64,000 nucleotides of DNA from Haloarcula sp. CBA1129 (GCF_008729015.1 NZ_RKSM01000003.1:124001-188000), one strand, 5' to 3'. Positions 44,473 to 55,004 are shown, counted from the first letter of the stretch. Numbers and translations are program-made. The notes: generated by a model from the sequence alone, not told the origin.

Positions 44473-45777
44473 ATGATACAACCCATTCGCACGCTATGGA
44501 GTCGGTATCGATCCATCCCACTCATTTGGCGTATCTTTGTCGCCTTCGTACTGGGAGCAGGTGCCGGTATCGCGTTCGGGGAGCAGATGGCCGTGGTCAA
44601 ACCGTTGGGCGACCTCTTCCTTCGACTGCTCAATATGCTGGTCATCCCGATCATTGTCTTCACGCTGCTTACCGGTATTCGGCAGCTCTCGCCCGCGAAA
44701 CTAGGGAAAATCGGCGGTGCGACAGTCGGACTCTACGCTCTGACAACGACTCTCGCAGGCATCATCGGCCTCGCAGTTGCAAACGTACTCCAACCCGGCC
44801 GCGGGCTCGAATTCAGCGGCGGTGAGGCACAATCGAAAGCGCCGCCGTCGTTGCTGGACGTGGTTCTCGGTATCGTGCCGAACAATCCCGTCGCGGCACT
44901 TGCAGAGGGGAACCTGCTGGCGACAGTCTTCTTCGTCATCGTGTTCGGCATCGCGCTGACGTACGTCCGCGCCCAGCAAGACGCGCTCGCGGATAGCGTC
45001 GATTCGGTGTTCGAGGCCTTCGAAGTTGGTGCTGAAGCGATGTTTGTCATCGTTCGAGGCGTCCTCGAGTTCGGTGTGCTCGGTGTATTCGCGTTGATGG
45101 CCTCCGGTATCGGAACTGAGGGTATCGGGCTGTTCTCCTCACTGGGCGAGCTCGTGTTGGCAGTCACCATCGCAATCATCATTCACATCGGTTTCACCTA
45201 TCTCGTTCTCTTGATGGGCTTGGTTGTCGACGTGTCACCGATTGCGTTCCTCAGCGGGGCGAAAGACGCGATGGTGACCGCGTTCGCGACTCGGTCATCA
45301 AGCGGGACGCTGCCTGTCACGATGCGCAACGCGGACGAAGACCTGCGAATCGCCGAGCGGGTGTATTCGTTTACGCTCCCGGTCGGTGCAACGGCGAACA
45401 TGGATGGGGCCGCCATCCGACAGGCAGTAACCGTGATGTTCGCCGCGAACGTCGTCGGACAGCCACTGGTGCTTACTGAACAGGTCTTCGTCTTGATCGT
45501 GGCTGTCCTCATCAGTATCGGCACCGCCGGCGTTCCGGGGGCGGGTATCGTCATGCTCACTGTAATTCTCACGCAGGTCGGCCTCCCGCTGGAGGTCGTA
45601 GGGTTCGTCGCCGGCGTCGACCCGATCCTCGGACGGATTGCGACGATGAACAACGTCACCGGCGACCTCGCAGTTTCGACCGTTGTCGGGAAATGGAACG
45701 ACGGACTCGATCTCGATGAGGGAGTCTGGTCGCGGCACCTGAGCGGAGCCGCCGAGTTCGTTCCCGGTGACGACTAG
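44473..45777 (+). CDS. Dicarboxylate/amino acid:cation symporter (DAACS family)
   Basis: A 434-residue carrier of the glutamate/aspartate-sodium symporter family. It has the SSSGTLPVTM hairpin motif and the NMDG sequence (NMDGAAI) that binds sodium and substrate. Substrate is probably glutamate, aspartate or a C4-dicarboxylate. The start at 44473 (MIQPIRTL) is preferred over TTG 44461 because of the promoter position. Confidence 0.9.
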   Translation: MIQPIRTLWSRYRSIPLIWRIFVAFVLGAGAGIAFGEQMAVVKPLGDLFLRLLNMLVIPIIVFTLLTGIRQLSPAKLGKIGGATVGLYALTTTLAGIIGLAVANVLQPGRGLEFSGGEAQSKAPPSLLDVVLGIVPNNPVAALAEGNLLATVFFVIVFGIALTYVRAQQDALADSVDSVFEAFEVGAEAMFVIVRGVLEFGVLGVFALMASGIGTEGIGLFSSLGELVLAVTIAIIIHIGFTYLVLLMGLVVDVSPIAFLSGAKDAMVTAFATRSSSGTLPVTMRNADEDLRIAERVYSFTLPVGATANMDGAAIRQAVTVMFAANVVGQPLVLTEQVFVLIVAVLISIGTAGVPGAGIVMLTVILTQVGLPLEVVGFVAGVDPILGRIATMNNVTGDLAVSTVVGKWNDGLDLDEGVWSRHLSGAAEFVPGDD

Positions 45778-45848
45778 GGGTATCAACGCCGGGAAATCAA
45801 GTGTGTGAGTTGTAGAGACTAATGCTGGTACAGTTGTTATTTTAACCC

Positions 45849-45863
45849 AGGGTGTCATAGAAC
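45849..45863 (+). repeat. Left terminal inverted repeat of the insertion sequence
   Basis: Fifteen bases, perfectly complementary to 46901-46915. Confidence 0.85.
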
Positions 45864-45902
45864 GGTTACCACACCAAAGAGCAGGGTGAATGCTGAGGTG
45901 GT

Positions 45903-46895
45903 ATGGACTCAGCGACCCTGCAAGATGATCCTTCGGTAGAGTCGTTCTTCAATGTCGCGGAGACGGAGACGTTAGCGTTGCTTGAGCATCTCTCCTTCGA
46001 GTTTCTCGCAGAGTTCGACGTGTTCGCCCCGGCGGAGACGGGGCGAACACGAGAGCACGAGCCACCAGAGCTGATGCGTGGCTTCCTCCATTGCTACTAC
46101 AAGGACATCTACGGCATTCGTCCGGTTGAGCGGGAGCTTCAGAACACGGTAGTTTGGCTGAGCTGTGGCTTCGATCGACCGCCGTCAAGAGACGCGGTCG
46201 ATCGCTTTCTCACCGATCTCGAACACGTCGTTGGCAAGGTCTTCGACCACCTCGTCGAGCAGGCCGTCTGGCGCGGCCTGCTCGACTTGACCTACTGCAT
46301 TGATTCGACCGACGTGAGAGCGATGCCTGCCGATCAAGACGCTTCGAAGTGCTACGATCCCACCGACGACGAGTACTACTACGGCTACGGCTGTACGATC
46401 GTCTCGACCGGGCAAAAGATCCCAATTGCAGCCGAGTTCACCGAGAGCAAACAAGCGCCAGAGGAGACGGCGATGCGCGTCACGCGTGACGCGCTCGCCG
46501 TCACCAAGCCGAGATGGATGATTGGCGATAGCGCCTACGACACGCTCGACTGGCACGACCACCTGCTGGCCGCAGGGGTCGTGCCAGTCGCTCCGTACAA
46601 CGCGCGAAACACCGACGATCCGAAAGACATCGAGTACAGGGTCGAAGACCGTATTGAGGAACACAGCAAGGACGTTCAGCTGAAGCAATCAACCTTAGAC
46701 GAGACGTACAACCGCCGCACTGGAGTCGAACGAACCAACGAATCAGTCAAGGACTGCGGCCTCGGGCGAACGCACGCCCGAGGCCGCGTCCACGCCCGAG
46801 CACAGGTGTTTCTCGCCCTGTGTCTTCGTCTCGTCGTCGCAATCACCAACTACGAACGCGGAGACAATCCGGGAAGTACGCTCATCACGGTGTGA
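45903..46895 (+). CDS. IS5-like DDE transposase
   Basis: A 330-residue transposase. The DDE triad is visible as the Asp in CIDSTDVRAM, the Asp in MIGDSAYD and the Glu in GVERTNESVKD. It fills almost the whole element and has no stop or frameshift, so it is probably functional. The start ATG 45903 gives MDSATLQDD. Confidence 0.88.
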   Translation: MDSATLQDDPSVESFFNVAETETLALLEHLSFEFLAEFDVFAPAETGRTREHEPPELMRGFLHCYYKDIYGIRPVERELQNTVVWLSCGFDRPPSRDAVDRFLTDLEHVVGKVFDHLVEQAVWRGLLDLTYCIDSTDVRAMPADQDASKCYDPTDDEYYYGYGCTIVSTGQKIPIAAEFTESKQAPEETAMRVTRDALAVTKPRWMIGDSAYDTLDWHDHLLAAGVVPVAPYNARNTDDPKDIEYRVEDRIEEHSKDVQLKQSTLDETYNRRTGVERTNESVKDCGLGRTHARGRVHARAQVFLALCLRLVVAITNYERGDNPGSTLITV

Positions 46896-46900
46896 GAAGA

Positions 46901-46915
46901 GTTCTATGACACCCT
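46901..46915 (-). repeat. Right terminal inverted repeat of the insertion sequence
   Basis: GTTCTATGACACCCT, the exact complement of the left end. Confidence 0.85.
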
Positions 46916-47060
46916 CTATAAAAAAGGCAACACAGCTCGCGACTGTACTTCTCATAACAGTGTGGGCGTCCACCAGTCTCGGTACACCAGCCAGAGACGC
47001 TCGCCCGGCGCGGTAGTAGTAGCTATCGCGTTTCAGAAGCCGAGCGGTACCAGTTCCCGT

Positions 47061-47924
47061 TTATTTAGTTCGTTTCCGTTCCTGTGTCGGGTGGTCTGTG
47101 ACGTACACTTTCGTATCGTCCGGAACGTCGTCGGTGACCCAAGAGTTCGCACCGATGCTGACGTGATCGCCGACACTGATAGCGCCCAGAACTTTCGTGC
47201 CCGCACCGATGACGACGTGGTCGCCGATATCCGGGTGGCGTTTGTACCCCTTTTTCAATCTGTGCTCGTCGCTCTCGTCGGCCTCGAAGTGGAGTGCGCC
47301 AAGCGTCACGTCCTGATAGAGCCGAACCCACTCCCCGACAGTCGCAGTTTCGCCGATGACGACACCGGTTCCGTGATCGATGAAAAAGTAGTCGCCGATT
47401 TCAGCGCCGGGGTGGATGTCGATACCAGTCTCAGTCTTGGCGTACTCGGTGAGTTCGCGGGCGTACTCGGAGGCCCCGGCATCATAAAGTGTGTGTGCGA
47501 CCCGTTGTACGAGTATCGCCATGAATCCCGGATAGGACCGGATTATCTCCATATATGTCTTTGCTGCCGGGTCACCCTTGAACGCGGCCTCGACGTCCTT
47601 TTTGAGCCGTGTACGGATCGTTGGGAGTTGGTCGATGACAGCGTCGACTGTTTCGGCGGGATCCGATCCGGAGTACGGTCTAATACCAGCAAAAAAGAGG
47701 CCACCAAGGGTGTCGAGACGGTCCAGAACGGCGAGTTCGTCTCTAACGAGTTCGGCGGCGTTCCAGCAGGTCGGAAAGAACAGTCGTTTGAGGATGTCGA
47801 CTTCCGGTCGTCGGTGTTCCCGGCGCGGAAACTCCATTTGTGTCTGGGTCGGGAACGGGTCTTCGTCGGCCCGGTACGCCTCGAACAGGTTCTCGTGTGT
47901 GTCGCCCGTGTAACAGTAGTCCAT
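47061..47924 (-). CDS. cysE: Serine O-acetyltransferase
   Basis: A 287-residue enzyme acetylating serine, the first step of cysteine synthesis. After an N-terminal helical region, residues about 180-280 carry hexapeptide-repeat turns (IDHGTGVVIGETATVGE, VIGAGTKVLGAI), making a left-handed beta-helix. It is divergent from the small zinc protein gene and stands apart from any cysK here. Confidence 0.9.
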   Translation of the reverse strand: MDYCYTGDTHENLFEAYRADEDPFPTQTQMEFPRREHRRPEVDILKRLFFPTCWNAAELVRDELAVLDRLDTLGGLFFAGIRPYSGSDPAETVDAVIDQLPTIRTRLKKDVEAAFKGDPAAKTYMEIIRSYPGFMAILVQRVAHTLYDAGASEYARELTEYAKTETGIDIHPGAEIGDYFFIDHGTGVVIGETATVGEWVRLYQDVTLGALHFEADESDEHRLKKGYKRHPDIGDHVVIGAGTKVLGAISVGDHVSIGANSWVTDDVPDDTKVYVTDHPTQERKRTK

Positions 47925-48075
47925 ATCGGATGGTTGGTCTGAACGACCTTAGTCTTGAAACAACAACTGTATTTTCGGCTATGTGTTGTGTTCTTGTTGG
48001 CACTGCTGCCTCGGAAACGGGCAGAACCGCACACTGAAAGGTAGCTATTTGACACTGGCCTGTCACCGAGTCTGT

Positions 48076-48276
48076 ATGAACGGCGAGTGCTACTTCTGTC
48101 ACGGCATTGTCTCCGCACCTGAAGAGGGTCACATCTGGCTGCGTGAGCACGACAGCCACGAGGTGTACATGCACGAACAGTGTGCCAGCGGACACAACGT
48201 CATAGAAGGGGGACAGGGCTCAGCGGGTGAGCTCCTGATTACTTGCCCGGAATGTGGTGAAGTCGAAGCCGTCTAG
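48076..48276 (+). CDS. Small zinc-ribbon-like protein
   Basis: A 66-residue protein with CYFC at the start and CPEC at the end, separated by a conserved-looking HIWLREHDSHEVYMHEQC. It is probably a zinc-binding micro-protein, with unknown function. ATG 48076 is chosen because the longer upstream frame is Cys-rich and unlikely. Confidence 0.65.
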   Translation: MNGECYFCHGIVSAPEEGHIWLREHDSHEVYMHEQCASGHNVIEGGQGSAGELLITCPECGEVEAV

Positions 48277-48318
48277 CAACGCGCGCAGGTAGCCCTGCGA
48301 ACGGGCAGCAGCCCCAGC

Positions 48319-49212
48319 CTACGGAAGTGTAATACCGACGCCGGACTGCAGGCTGGCCGCTCTCACAGTGTTGTACATCAGCATCGCGATGGTGAGCGGG
48401 CCGACGCCGCCCGGAACCGGCGTGATGGCGTCCGCCTTCGTCTTCGCACTCTCGAAGTCCACGTCCCCGACGAGTTTGTACCCTTTGTCCGTGTCAGCGT
48501 CGACCCGGTTGATACCGACATCGATGACTGTCGTACCCTCTGAAAGCATCGATCCGTCTATCACTTCTGGAACCCCAGCGGCGGCGATCACGATGTCCGC
48601 GTCGCGGGTCTTTGCGGCGAGATCCTCAGTTCGGGAGTGACACACGGTCGTCGTCGCGTTCCCGCCCGGCCCGTACTGGATGAGTAGATTCGCCATCGGT
48701 TTGCCGACGATGTCCGACCGGCCGACGACGACGGCGTCTTTCCCCTCCGTCTCGATACCAGTCTCGGCGAGGATCTTCTGGATTCCGTGAGGCGTGCAGG
48801 GCTTGTATCGCGCGTTCCCCGCGACGAGTCGACCGACGTTCTCGGGATGGAACCCGTCGACGTCTTTCATCGGGTCGATGCGCTCCAATACGTCGCGCTT
48901 GGTCACGTGGTCGGGGACCGGCATCTGCACGAGGATTCCGTGGACGGCCGGATCCGCGTTCAGTTCGTCGATGGTCGTAAACAGCGTCTCGGCCGGTTCG
49001 TCCGCGCTGATCTCGTGATGGAACCCCTCGATACCGATCTCCTCACAGGCCTGTTGTTTCATCGAGACGTATGTTTCACTCGCGCCGTCGTCGCTCATCA
49101 GGACTGTCGCCAGCCCCGGTGTGATGCCCTCGCTAACGAGTGTATCCGTACACGCTGCGACGCCCTCTTTGATCTGGTCGCCGATTTCGTTACCGTCGAT
49201 TATTGTAGTCAT
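48319..49212 (-). CDS. folD: Bifunctional methylene-THF dehydrogenase/cyclohydrolase
   Basis: A 297-residue enzyme converting 5,10-methylene-THF to formyl-THF. It has the YVSMKQQACEEIG motif with the catalytic Lys, the block DVDGFHPENVG and the nucleotide-binding block GRSDIVGKP. ATG 49212 gives the family start MTTIIDGNE. It is the middle step between the methyl-THF genes near 27 kb and formate-THF ligase, and it overlaps the FchA-type cyclohydrolase reaction. Confidence 0.94.
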   Translation of the reverse strand: MTTIIDGNEIGDQIKEGVAACTDTLVSEGITPGLATVLMSDDGASETYVSMKQQACEEIGIEGFHHEISADEPAETLFTTIDELNADPAVHGILVQMPVPDHVTKRDVLERIDPMKDVDGFHPENVGRLVAGNARYKPCTPHGIQKILAETGIETEGKDAVVVGRSDIVGKPMANLLIQYGPGGNATTTVCHSRTEDLAAKTRDADIVIAAAGVPEVIDGSMLSEGTTVIDVGINRVDADTDKGYKLVGDVDFESAKTKADAITPVPGGVGPLTIAMLMYNTVRAASLQSGVGITLP

Positions 49213-49528
49213 TATTGCTGAGTTCGCTGTCGGCCCGGAAACCCCCGGGCAGGCGTCCAGAGCGGGACTTCCTGCTGGTCGGTCTGCTGTCGGGCCAGTC
49301 AAGCGTTCGATACCCGCCTCAAACCCAGAGAGCTTAGTGGGTAATGGGGAATAGCCAAGCCTTTGAAGTGACATCGGCTATTCGTCCAGTGAGCAACCAC
49401 AAGCGGTCGACAAGTCGACAGTATTTCCGGCAGAGGTTCGGGGGACCGAAGGTTTTTGTCCAGACCCATGCTTGGTCTACGCAACCACACCGAGAGGCGT
49501 TGGCCTCTCGTCCGGGAGCAACTGCACT
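49213..49528. other. Divergent spacer upstream of folD and the pabB-type gene
   Basis: A 316-bp region with both promoters. No additional gene seen. Confidence 0.4.
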
Positions 49529-51040
49529 ATGACTGAGATTCGGTTCAGCACCGACGAAGAATCGTTCATCGAAACCGCGAGGACTGCAGCGGACGGCGCT
49601 CGTGTACCGGTCGAAGCGCGCGTCACAGTCCCTGATCCGTTCGAGGCGTATCGCCGCGCTCGGGATGGAAACACAGATGGATTCTACCTTGAGACGACCG
49701 GTGGGCAGTCCGGCTGGGGGTACTTCGGCGTCGACCCGGTCGAACAGGTCGAGGTCCCTTCGGGGGCGGCGCCCGCACAGGACGGCGGGAGTCCGAGCAT
49801 CGAAACCATCGACGAGCTACTCGAAGGTGAGCAACTGGAACGCGGTGACTGTACGGTTCCATACCCGTGTGGCGCGTTCGGCTGGCTGTCGTACGACGTG
49901 GCGCGGGAGCTCGAAGACATCCCGGAGACGACTGTTTCGGATGGCCTCCCGCGGCTCCAACTGGGCGTGTTCGACTGTGTCGCCGCGTGGGAGGAGCCAC
50001 ACGACGGGCCGGTCGAACTGCACGTGACGGCATGTCCAGTCGTCGACGGGTCGCCCGAGGCGGTGTACGAGCGCGGCTGTGAGATGGCCCGCGAACTGGC
50101 ACAGAACGCCATCCGCGGGGAGACACACGTCCAGCCCCAGCCGACGGCTGCAAGTCAGGCAACGTTCGAGAGCGAGTGCGGCGAGGCGGCCTTCGCCGAC
50201 CGCGTCCGACAGATAAAACAGTACGTCAGGGACGGCGACACGTTCCAGACGAACGTCTCACACCGCCTCACCGCTCCGGCGGCCGTCCACCCGGTCGACA
50301 CCTTCGACGCTGTCCGCAGGGTGAACCCCGCCCCGTACTCGGCCCTGCTTGAGTTTCCCGGCGTCGACCTCGTCAGTGCCAGCCCGGAGCTGTTACTTGA
50401 CGTAGATGGCGACCAGTTGCTCACAGAGCCGATTGCCGGGACGCGCCCCCGAGGCGCGACGCCGGCCGAGGACGAGGAACTGGAGGCAGACCTCTGTGAC
50501 GACGAGAAGGAGCGGGCCGAGCACGCGATGTTGGTCGACCTCGAACGCAACGACCTCGGCAAAGTCAGCGAGTACGGGACCGTCGACGTCGCCGAGTACC
50601 GCCGCGTCGACCGGTATTCCGAAGTGATGCACCTTGTCTCTCTCATCGAGGGAGAACTGCGCGACGACGTGAGCATCGCTGATGCGGTCGCTGCGGTGTT
50701 CCCCGGCGGAACTATCACCGGCGCGCCGAAACCGCGGACGATGGAGATTATCGACGAGGTGGAGACGACGCGGCGGGGCCCCTACACCGGCAGTATCGGG
50801 GTGTTCGGTTTCGACGAGCGAGCAACGCTGAACATCACCATCAGGACGCTGGTTCACTACGACGGCGAGTACCGCCTCCGCGTCGGGAGCGGCATCGTCC
50901 ACGACTCCGTCCCGGAAGCGGAGTATCAAGAGACGCTGGACAAGGCCCGGGCGCTCGTCACCGCCGTCGATGAGGCGCTCGGCGAACAGGGGTCGTTTGC
51001 GGTCGAATCCGGGACCGAGCAGATGGAGGGGATGCGATGA
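49529..51040 (+). CDS. pabB: Chorismate-utilising synthase component I (pabB/trpE type)
   Basis: A 503-residue chorismate enzyme with the C-terminal chorismate-binding domain (blocks [40 protein letters not shown]). It makes either aminodeoxychorismate (folate) or anthranilate (tryptophan). The PIAGT motif is the anthranilate-like form, whereas many PabB proteins have PIKGT; no trp genes are present and the folate genes around favour the pABA role. I treat PabB as likely but not proven. It overlaps the glutaminase gene by four bases. Confidence 0.72.
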   Translation: MTEIRFSTDEESFIETARTAADGARVPVEARVTVPDPFEAYRRARDGNTDGFYLETTGGQSGWGYFGVDPVEQVEVPSGAAPAQDGGSPSIETIDELLEGEQLERGDCTVPYPCGAFGWLSYDVARELEDIPETTVSDGLPRLQLGVFDCVAAWEEPHDGPVELHVTACPVVDGSPEAVYERGCEMARELAQNAIRGETHVQPQPTAASQATFESECGEAAFADRVRQIKQYVRDGDTFQTNVSHRLTAPAAVHPVDTFDAVRRVNPAPYSALLEFPGVDLVSASPELLLDVDGDQLLTEPIAGTRPRGATPAEDEELEADLCDDEKERAEHAMLVDLERNDLGKVSEYGTVDVAEYRRVDRYSEVMHLVSLIEGELRDDVSIADAVAAVFPGGTITGAPKPRTMEIIDEVETTRRGPYTGSIGVFGFDERATLNITIRTLVHYDGEYRLRVGSGIVHDSVPEAEYQETLDKARALVTAVDEALGEQGSFAVESGTEQMEGMR

Positions 51041-51609
51041 TACTCATCATCGACAACTACGACTCCTTCGCCTACAATCTGGTCCAGTACGTCGGGGAGT
51101 TCGATGACGGTACCGTCCGCCGAAATGACGCTATCGACGTGGCCGGCATCCGCGACCTCGACCCGGACGGTATCATCGTCTCGCCGGGCCCCGGGACGCC
51201 GGCGGAGGCCGGCGTGTCAATCGACGTCTTCGCCGAGACAGCGTACCCGGCGCTTGGCGTTTGCTTGGGCCATCAGGCGCTCTGTGCTGCCCACGGAACC
51301 CCTGTCGGCCATGCACCAGACGTGGTCCATGGGAAACCCTCTGAAATCCGTCACGACGGAACAAGGCTGTACGACGGGGTCGACGACCCGTTCGAGGTCG
51401 GTCGGTATCACTCGCTAGCTGTCGAGGCCACAGAGCTCCCGGACGCGCTTGATGAAACAGCCCACACGAACGACGAGCAGGGCATCGTGATGGGCGTCCA
51501 GCACGCCGAAAAACCACACATCGGCGTCCAGTTCCACCCGGAGAGTATCCTCACCGACGCCGGGAAACAACTCATCGAGAACTTCTGTACCGCGATTGCT
51601 GGGGCCTGA
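51037..51609 (+). CDS. pabA: Glutamine amidotransferase component II (pabA/trpG type)
   Basis: A 190-residue class I glutaminase subunit feeding ammonia to component I. The catalytic Cys lies in GVCLGHQAL and the His-Glu pair in FHPESI. It overlaps the preceding stop as ATGA, so the two are translationally coupled. The pABA/anthranilate ambiguity is the same as for its partner. Confidence 0.85.
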   Translation: MILIIDNYDSFAYNLVQYVGEFDDGTVRRNDAIDVAGIRDLDPDGIIVSPGPGTPAEAGVSIDVFAETAYPALGVCLGHQALCAAHGTPVGHAPDVVHGKPSEIRHDGTRLYDGVDDPFEVGRYHSLAVEATELPDALDETAHTNDEQGIVMGVQHAEKPHIGVQFHPESILTDAGKQLIENFCTAIAGA

Positions 51610-51629
51610 CATTCTCGGGATGGCGCGAC

Positions 51630-53486
51630 CTACTTCTTTTCTGGCGGGTCGACATCATGATGTGTCTGGATGTCCGGCAGTTTCCTGACGGCACGCCTGA
51701 GGAGAGACGTGTGGCCCTGTTCGTCCCGGTACCAAGTCACTGTCAGCCCACCGACCGCCACGAGCGATATCACGGCGAACGGGCCACCGGTCAGGACAGC
51801 CAGAGCCTGAAGCGTCTCGGCACCCCCGAGCAGTAACACTGAAACGGCGACTGCACCCTGAAAGACGCCCCAGAAGCCGATATGCGTCGCCGATGGCGCT
51901 ACCCCCCGCCGCGTCGCCAGCACCGAGACAACGAGCGTCGAGGTGTCCGCCGAAGTGGCCATGAACACGATGATGAGCGCGAGAAACAGGAACATCAGGA
52001 GCTGTCCCAGCGGTAACGACGCGAACAGCGGGAATCCGGCGACGGCCTCCGACCCGCCGCGTTGTGCGATGGCGGCGAGGACGTCTGCCTGTCCCGTCTG
52101 CTGGACGAACAGCGACGTCCCACCGAGCAGCAGGAACCAGACCATCGTCGCCGTCGAGGTTGCGACGACGCTCGTGAATATCACCGTCCTGACACGCCGG
52201 CCACGGGAGAGCGCGGCGACGAACAGCCCCGCGAAGGGAGCCCAAGAGAACCACCACGACCAGTTCCAGACGGTCCACTCTGCCACCCATTGCCCGCCCG
52301 TGTAGAGGCTCAACGGCACGAACTCCAAGACGTATGTTCCGAGTGCCTGCGTCCCCCGCTGGAGGATAAACGACCGGGGGCCGACCGCGACGACGAGGAG
52401 CGCGAACAGGCCGAACAGGACGACGTTGAGGCCGGCGATGCGGCGGATACCGCGGTGAATCCCTGTCGCGCTGGAGACAACGAATATCAGCGTCAGGCCG
52501 CCGACAAACAGGACTGGTCCGATGTCGCCGGTTGCCACGTCCCACTGGTAATTGATACCGGCGAGGAACTGTTCACTGACGAGTGCGACCGAGGTGGCAA
52601 TGCCTCCGATAGTGGCGAAGACGGCCAGCGTGTCGACGAGTGTGGTCCACACCGAATCCAGTCCGTCAACGCCGAGTACCGGTGCCAGTACCGTCGAGAC
52701 CCGGAGCGGCGCGTCCCGCGTGAATGCGAAGTACGCTATCGGGACGCCGATGACGGCGTACGCGCTCCAAGCCGAGACGCCCCAGTGAAAGAGTGTGTAC
52801 ACCAGTGCGCCGTTGATAGCTGCCGGCGATTGAGCGGTTGCGCCGACGTAGGGCGGCGGCTGGTCGTAGTGAAACAGGGCCTCCGTCGGCCCCCAGAACA
52901 CCAGCCCGGCCGCGATGCCGGCGGTAAACACGAGCGTAAAGTACGTCGGGTAGGTGTAGCTGGGCTCCGTGTCCGGACCGCCCAGCTTGATGTCGCCCCA
53001 AGGACCCACCAGCAGGAACAGGCAGTAACAGACCGAGAGAAAGACGGCGGCGAGAAACAACGGACCACCAGCAGTCAACACCGTGGCCGCCGCGGCGTCT
53101 ACAGCGCTTGTCGTCCGTGTTGGGAACGCGATCTGGAGCCCGAAGAACGCGGCGAACACGAGCACCGGGAACGCGAGGACAGCCGACTCGTGCTGCGTGA
53201 GGAACTCCCGGACGGCCCGCCGGACATCGGTCCGACGAACGCGGAGCAGAACATCGGCCGCGGCCGGCGCGGTGCTGTCCTCGGAGTAGGGCAACAGTGC
53301 GATGTAACACAGCCCCGAACTGAAAAACACGAGGGCAACGGTCAGCCACGCCGGGCCGGTGACGGCCTCGCCGACGAGCGTCGGAAAGAAAAAGCCCGCA
53401 AGCACGAGCGCCCCGGACGCGGCACAGAGTGGCACCAGTAGCCGACCGATGGTCTCCGCAAGGCCACTGGCGTCCGAGGGTGCCAT
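51630..53486 (-). CDS. BCCT-family transporter, divergent paralogue
   Basis: A 618-residue, 12-span carrier with family signature WNWSWWFSWAPFAGLFVAAL. Its substrate glycine motif reads FTAGIAAGLVFWGPTEALF, differing from the GMGIG of the first BCCT protein here, so substrate or ion coupling may differ. It also lies outside the osmolyte block, tail-to-tail with pabA, and has a longer N-terminal membrane extension. Substrate is unknown. Confidence 0.88.
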   Translation of the reverse strand: MAPSDASGLAETIGRLLVPLCAASGALVLAGFFFPTLVGEAVTGPAWLTVALVFFSSGLCYIALLPYSEDSTAPAAADVLLRVRRTDVRRAVREFLTQHESAVLAFPVLVFAAFFGLQIAFPTRTTSAVDAAAATVLTAGGPLFLAAVFLSVCYCLFLLVGPWGDIKLGGPDTEPSYTYPTYFTLVFTAGIAAGLVFWGPTEALFHYDQPPPYVGATAQSPAAINGALVYTLFHWGVSAWSAYAVIGVPIAYFAFTRDAPLRVSTVLAPVLGVDGLDSVWTTLVDTLAVFATIGGIATSVALVSEQFLAGINYQWDVATGDIGPVLFVGGLTLIFVVSSATGIHRGIRRIAGLNVVLFGLFALLVVAVGPRSFILQRGTQALGTYVLEFVPLSLYTGGQWVAEWTVWNWSWWFSWAPFAGLFVAALSRGRRVRTVIFTSVVATSTATMVWFLLLGGTSLFVQQTGQADVLAAIAQRGGSEAVAGFPLFASLPLGQLLMFLFLALIIVFMATSADTSTLVVSVLATRRGVAPSATHIGFWGVFQGAVAVSVLLLGGAETLQALAVLTGGPFAVISLVAVGGLTVTWYRDEQGHTSLLRRAVRKLPDIQTHHDVDPPEKK

Positions 53487-53584
53487 ACCCCGATATTCAG
53501 GATCGGATACATATATTACTATCCCACAGTACGGTTGGAACCGCTGTCAGAGCGGCCGATACCGCCGCTTGTGGGCTTGGGCGT

Positions 53585-54832
53585 TCAGTCGCGGGCGTCT
53601 CCGCTCCCCCCGTCGTCCGCGGCGATGTCGTCCAGTACTGGTTCGCTTGACCCGCGATCCAGCACCGACCGACCGAGGAGCCGACCGCCGATAGAGCGGG
53701 GATTGATAACTTCGTCAGCCCCGACCGCGCGGAACTTTTCGACGTGTTTCTCGGCAGTCGCCGCCGCAACTGTTCGGATGTCCGGATTGACGTTTTTCGT
53801 CGCAATGACGGCTAGTACGTCGCGTGCATCGTCGTTGCTTCCAACCACGACGCCGCGCGCGGTCCCGACGCGTGCGTCCCTGAGGACGTCCTCGTCGGTG
53901 GGGTCGCCGGTGAGCAGATTCACGCCCTCGCCCTGCAGCGACGCGACCGTGTCCTCGTCGGGCGTGACGACGACGACCTCCGTCTCGTCGTCGAGTTCCT
54001 CAAGCAGCGATGCCGTAACGTCGCCGTACCCGAGGACTACGATGTGGTCCTCGAGAAGTGTGAGTTCTGATGCGGTCATGACTCCGAAGGCTGTCGCCAT
54101 TCTGGATTCGATAGCCGGCCCGATGAGCGCGCCCACGGCAACAGTGAACGCACCGGTCCCGAACAGGATGATAGAGAGCGAGAACCACCGGGCCTCCGCG
54201 GTCACTGGGGTGATGTCGCCGTACCCGACCGTCGCGATGGTGACGACGACGTAGTACACGGCGTCGCCCCAACTGTCGAGTTCGAGGAACTGGCCACGCA
54301 GCCCGTAGGCACCGACGGTCCCGTAGAGTACGACCCCGAAAATCGCCGACAGCGACGCGATCTGAATCGGCGAGAGGTCAAGAGACTGGTCGAACCGGTG
54401 GCGGTTTCGGACCAGCAACGGGTACGTGACCAGCGTCATCAGCAACAACGGGATGTCAGTGGGCTGGAACGTGGCAAGCGGCAGCAGTATCAGGCCCAAC
54501 AGGACGACGGTCGCAACACGCCAAGAGAGCCGTTTCCGCCGCTGGAGCCCGACCGTCACGATGCCCAGTATGAAGGCGAAAAACACCCCGCCGAACCGAA
54601 CAAAAGCTACGGGGAGATCGACGACTGCAGTCAGGGGGCCATCGAGAGCAAGCGACGCGTGACTGAGGTTCGAAAGCCCGGTCACGAACGCGAGGAGCGT
54701 GACGACACCAGTCAGGATCACCGTCGGTTTCGCGCCGGAGAACTCGTCCCACTCGACGAACGGAATCCTGTCGGCCGGATAGAACACGTCTTCTAGGGTC
54801 TGCTCTGACGAACCCTCAGGGGCGTTAGCCAT
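53585..54832 (-). CDS. Potassium channel with C-terminal TrkA-N (RCK) domain
   Basis: A 415-residue protein: several N-terminal membrane segments, then the pore with selectivity filter TVGYGD, then a cytosolic RCK/TrkA_N domain (VVLGYGDVTASLLEEL, NAD-binding-like) from about residue 260. It should conduct K+, which halophiles use as an osmolyte. ATG 54832 is used; ATG 54838 is two codons upstream and also plausible. A TATA-like TTTTTATATC lies at about 54855-54864. Confidence 0.9.
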   Translation of the reverse strand: MANAPEGSSEQTLEDVFYPADRIPFVEWDEFSGAKPTVILTGVVTLLAFVTGLSNLSHASLALDGPLTAVVDLPVAFVRFGGVFFAFILGIVTVGLQRRKRLSWRVATVVLLGLILLPLATFQPTDIPLLLMTLVTYPLLVRNRHRFDQSLDLSPIQIASLSAIFGVVLYGTVGAYGLRGQFLELDSWGDAVYYVVVTIATVGYGDITPVTAEARWFSLSIILFGTGAFTVAVGALIGPAIESRMATAFGVMTASELTLLEDHIVVLGYGDVTASLLEELDDETEVVVVTPDEDTVASLQGEGVNLLTGDPTDEDVLRDARVGTARGVVVGSNDDARDVLAVIATKNVNPDIRTVAAATAEKHVEKFRAVGADEVINPRSIGGRLLGRSVLDRGSSEPVLDDIAADDGGSGDARD

Positions 54833-55004
54833 TAGCATACTGTTGTCGGAGTCGATATAAAAAACACCCGACAAGCGGACACCGGACTCAAGAGGGTCGG
54901 TCGCTTACAACCGTTTCGATGGGTCGACTGCACACGATTAGATGTCGCTTTTCGGCCGGGGCGGACACTATTGACTGGAGCCGGCACATGCGGGGGCCGA
55001 GCAG

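Larger units (their letters stand above)
45849..46915. mobile_element. Insertion sequence, IS5-like, intact
   Basis: A 1067-bp element bounded by perfect 15-bp inverted repeats: AGGGTGTCATAGAAC at 45849-45863 and its complement at 46901-46915. It contains a full-length DDE transposase. The flanks (left TTTAACCC, right CTATAAAA) show no target duplication, so it may be old or rearranged. It sits between the symporter and the serine acetyltransferase gene. Confidence 0.8.

Noticed and set aside
45841-46923. Target-site duplication at the insertion sequence
   Set aside because: TTTAACCC and CTATAAAA on the two sides do not match; no duplication can be shown.
52062-53441. 459-residue plus-strand frame opposite the second BCCT gene
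   Set aside because: Extremely charged shadow (Arg/Glu/Gln-rich) of hydrophobic codons on the other strand.
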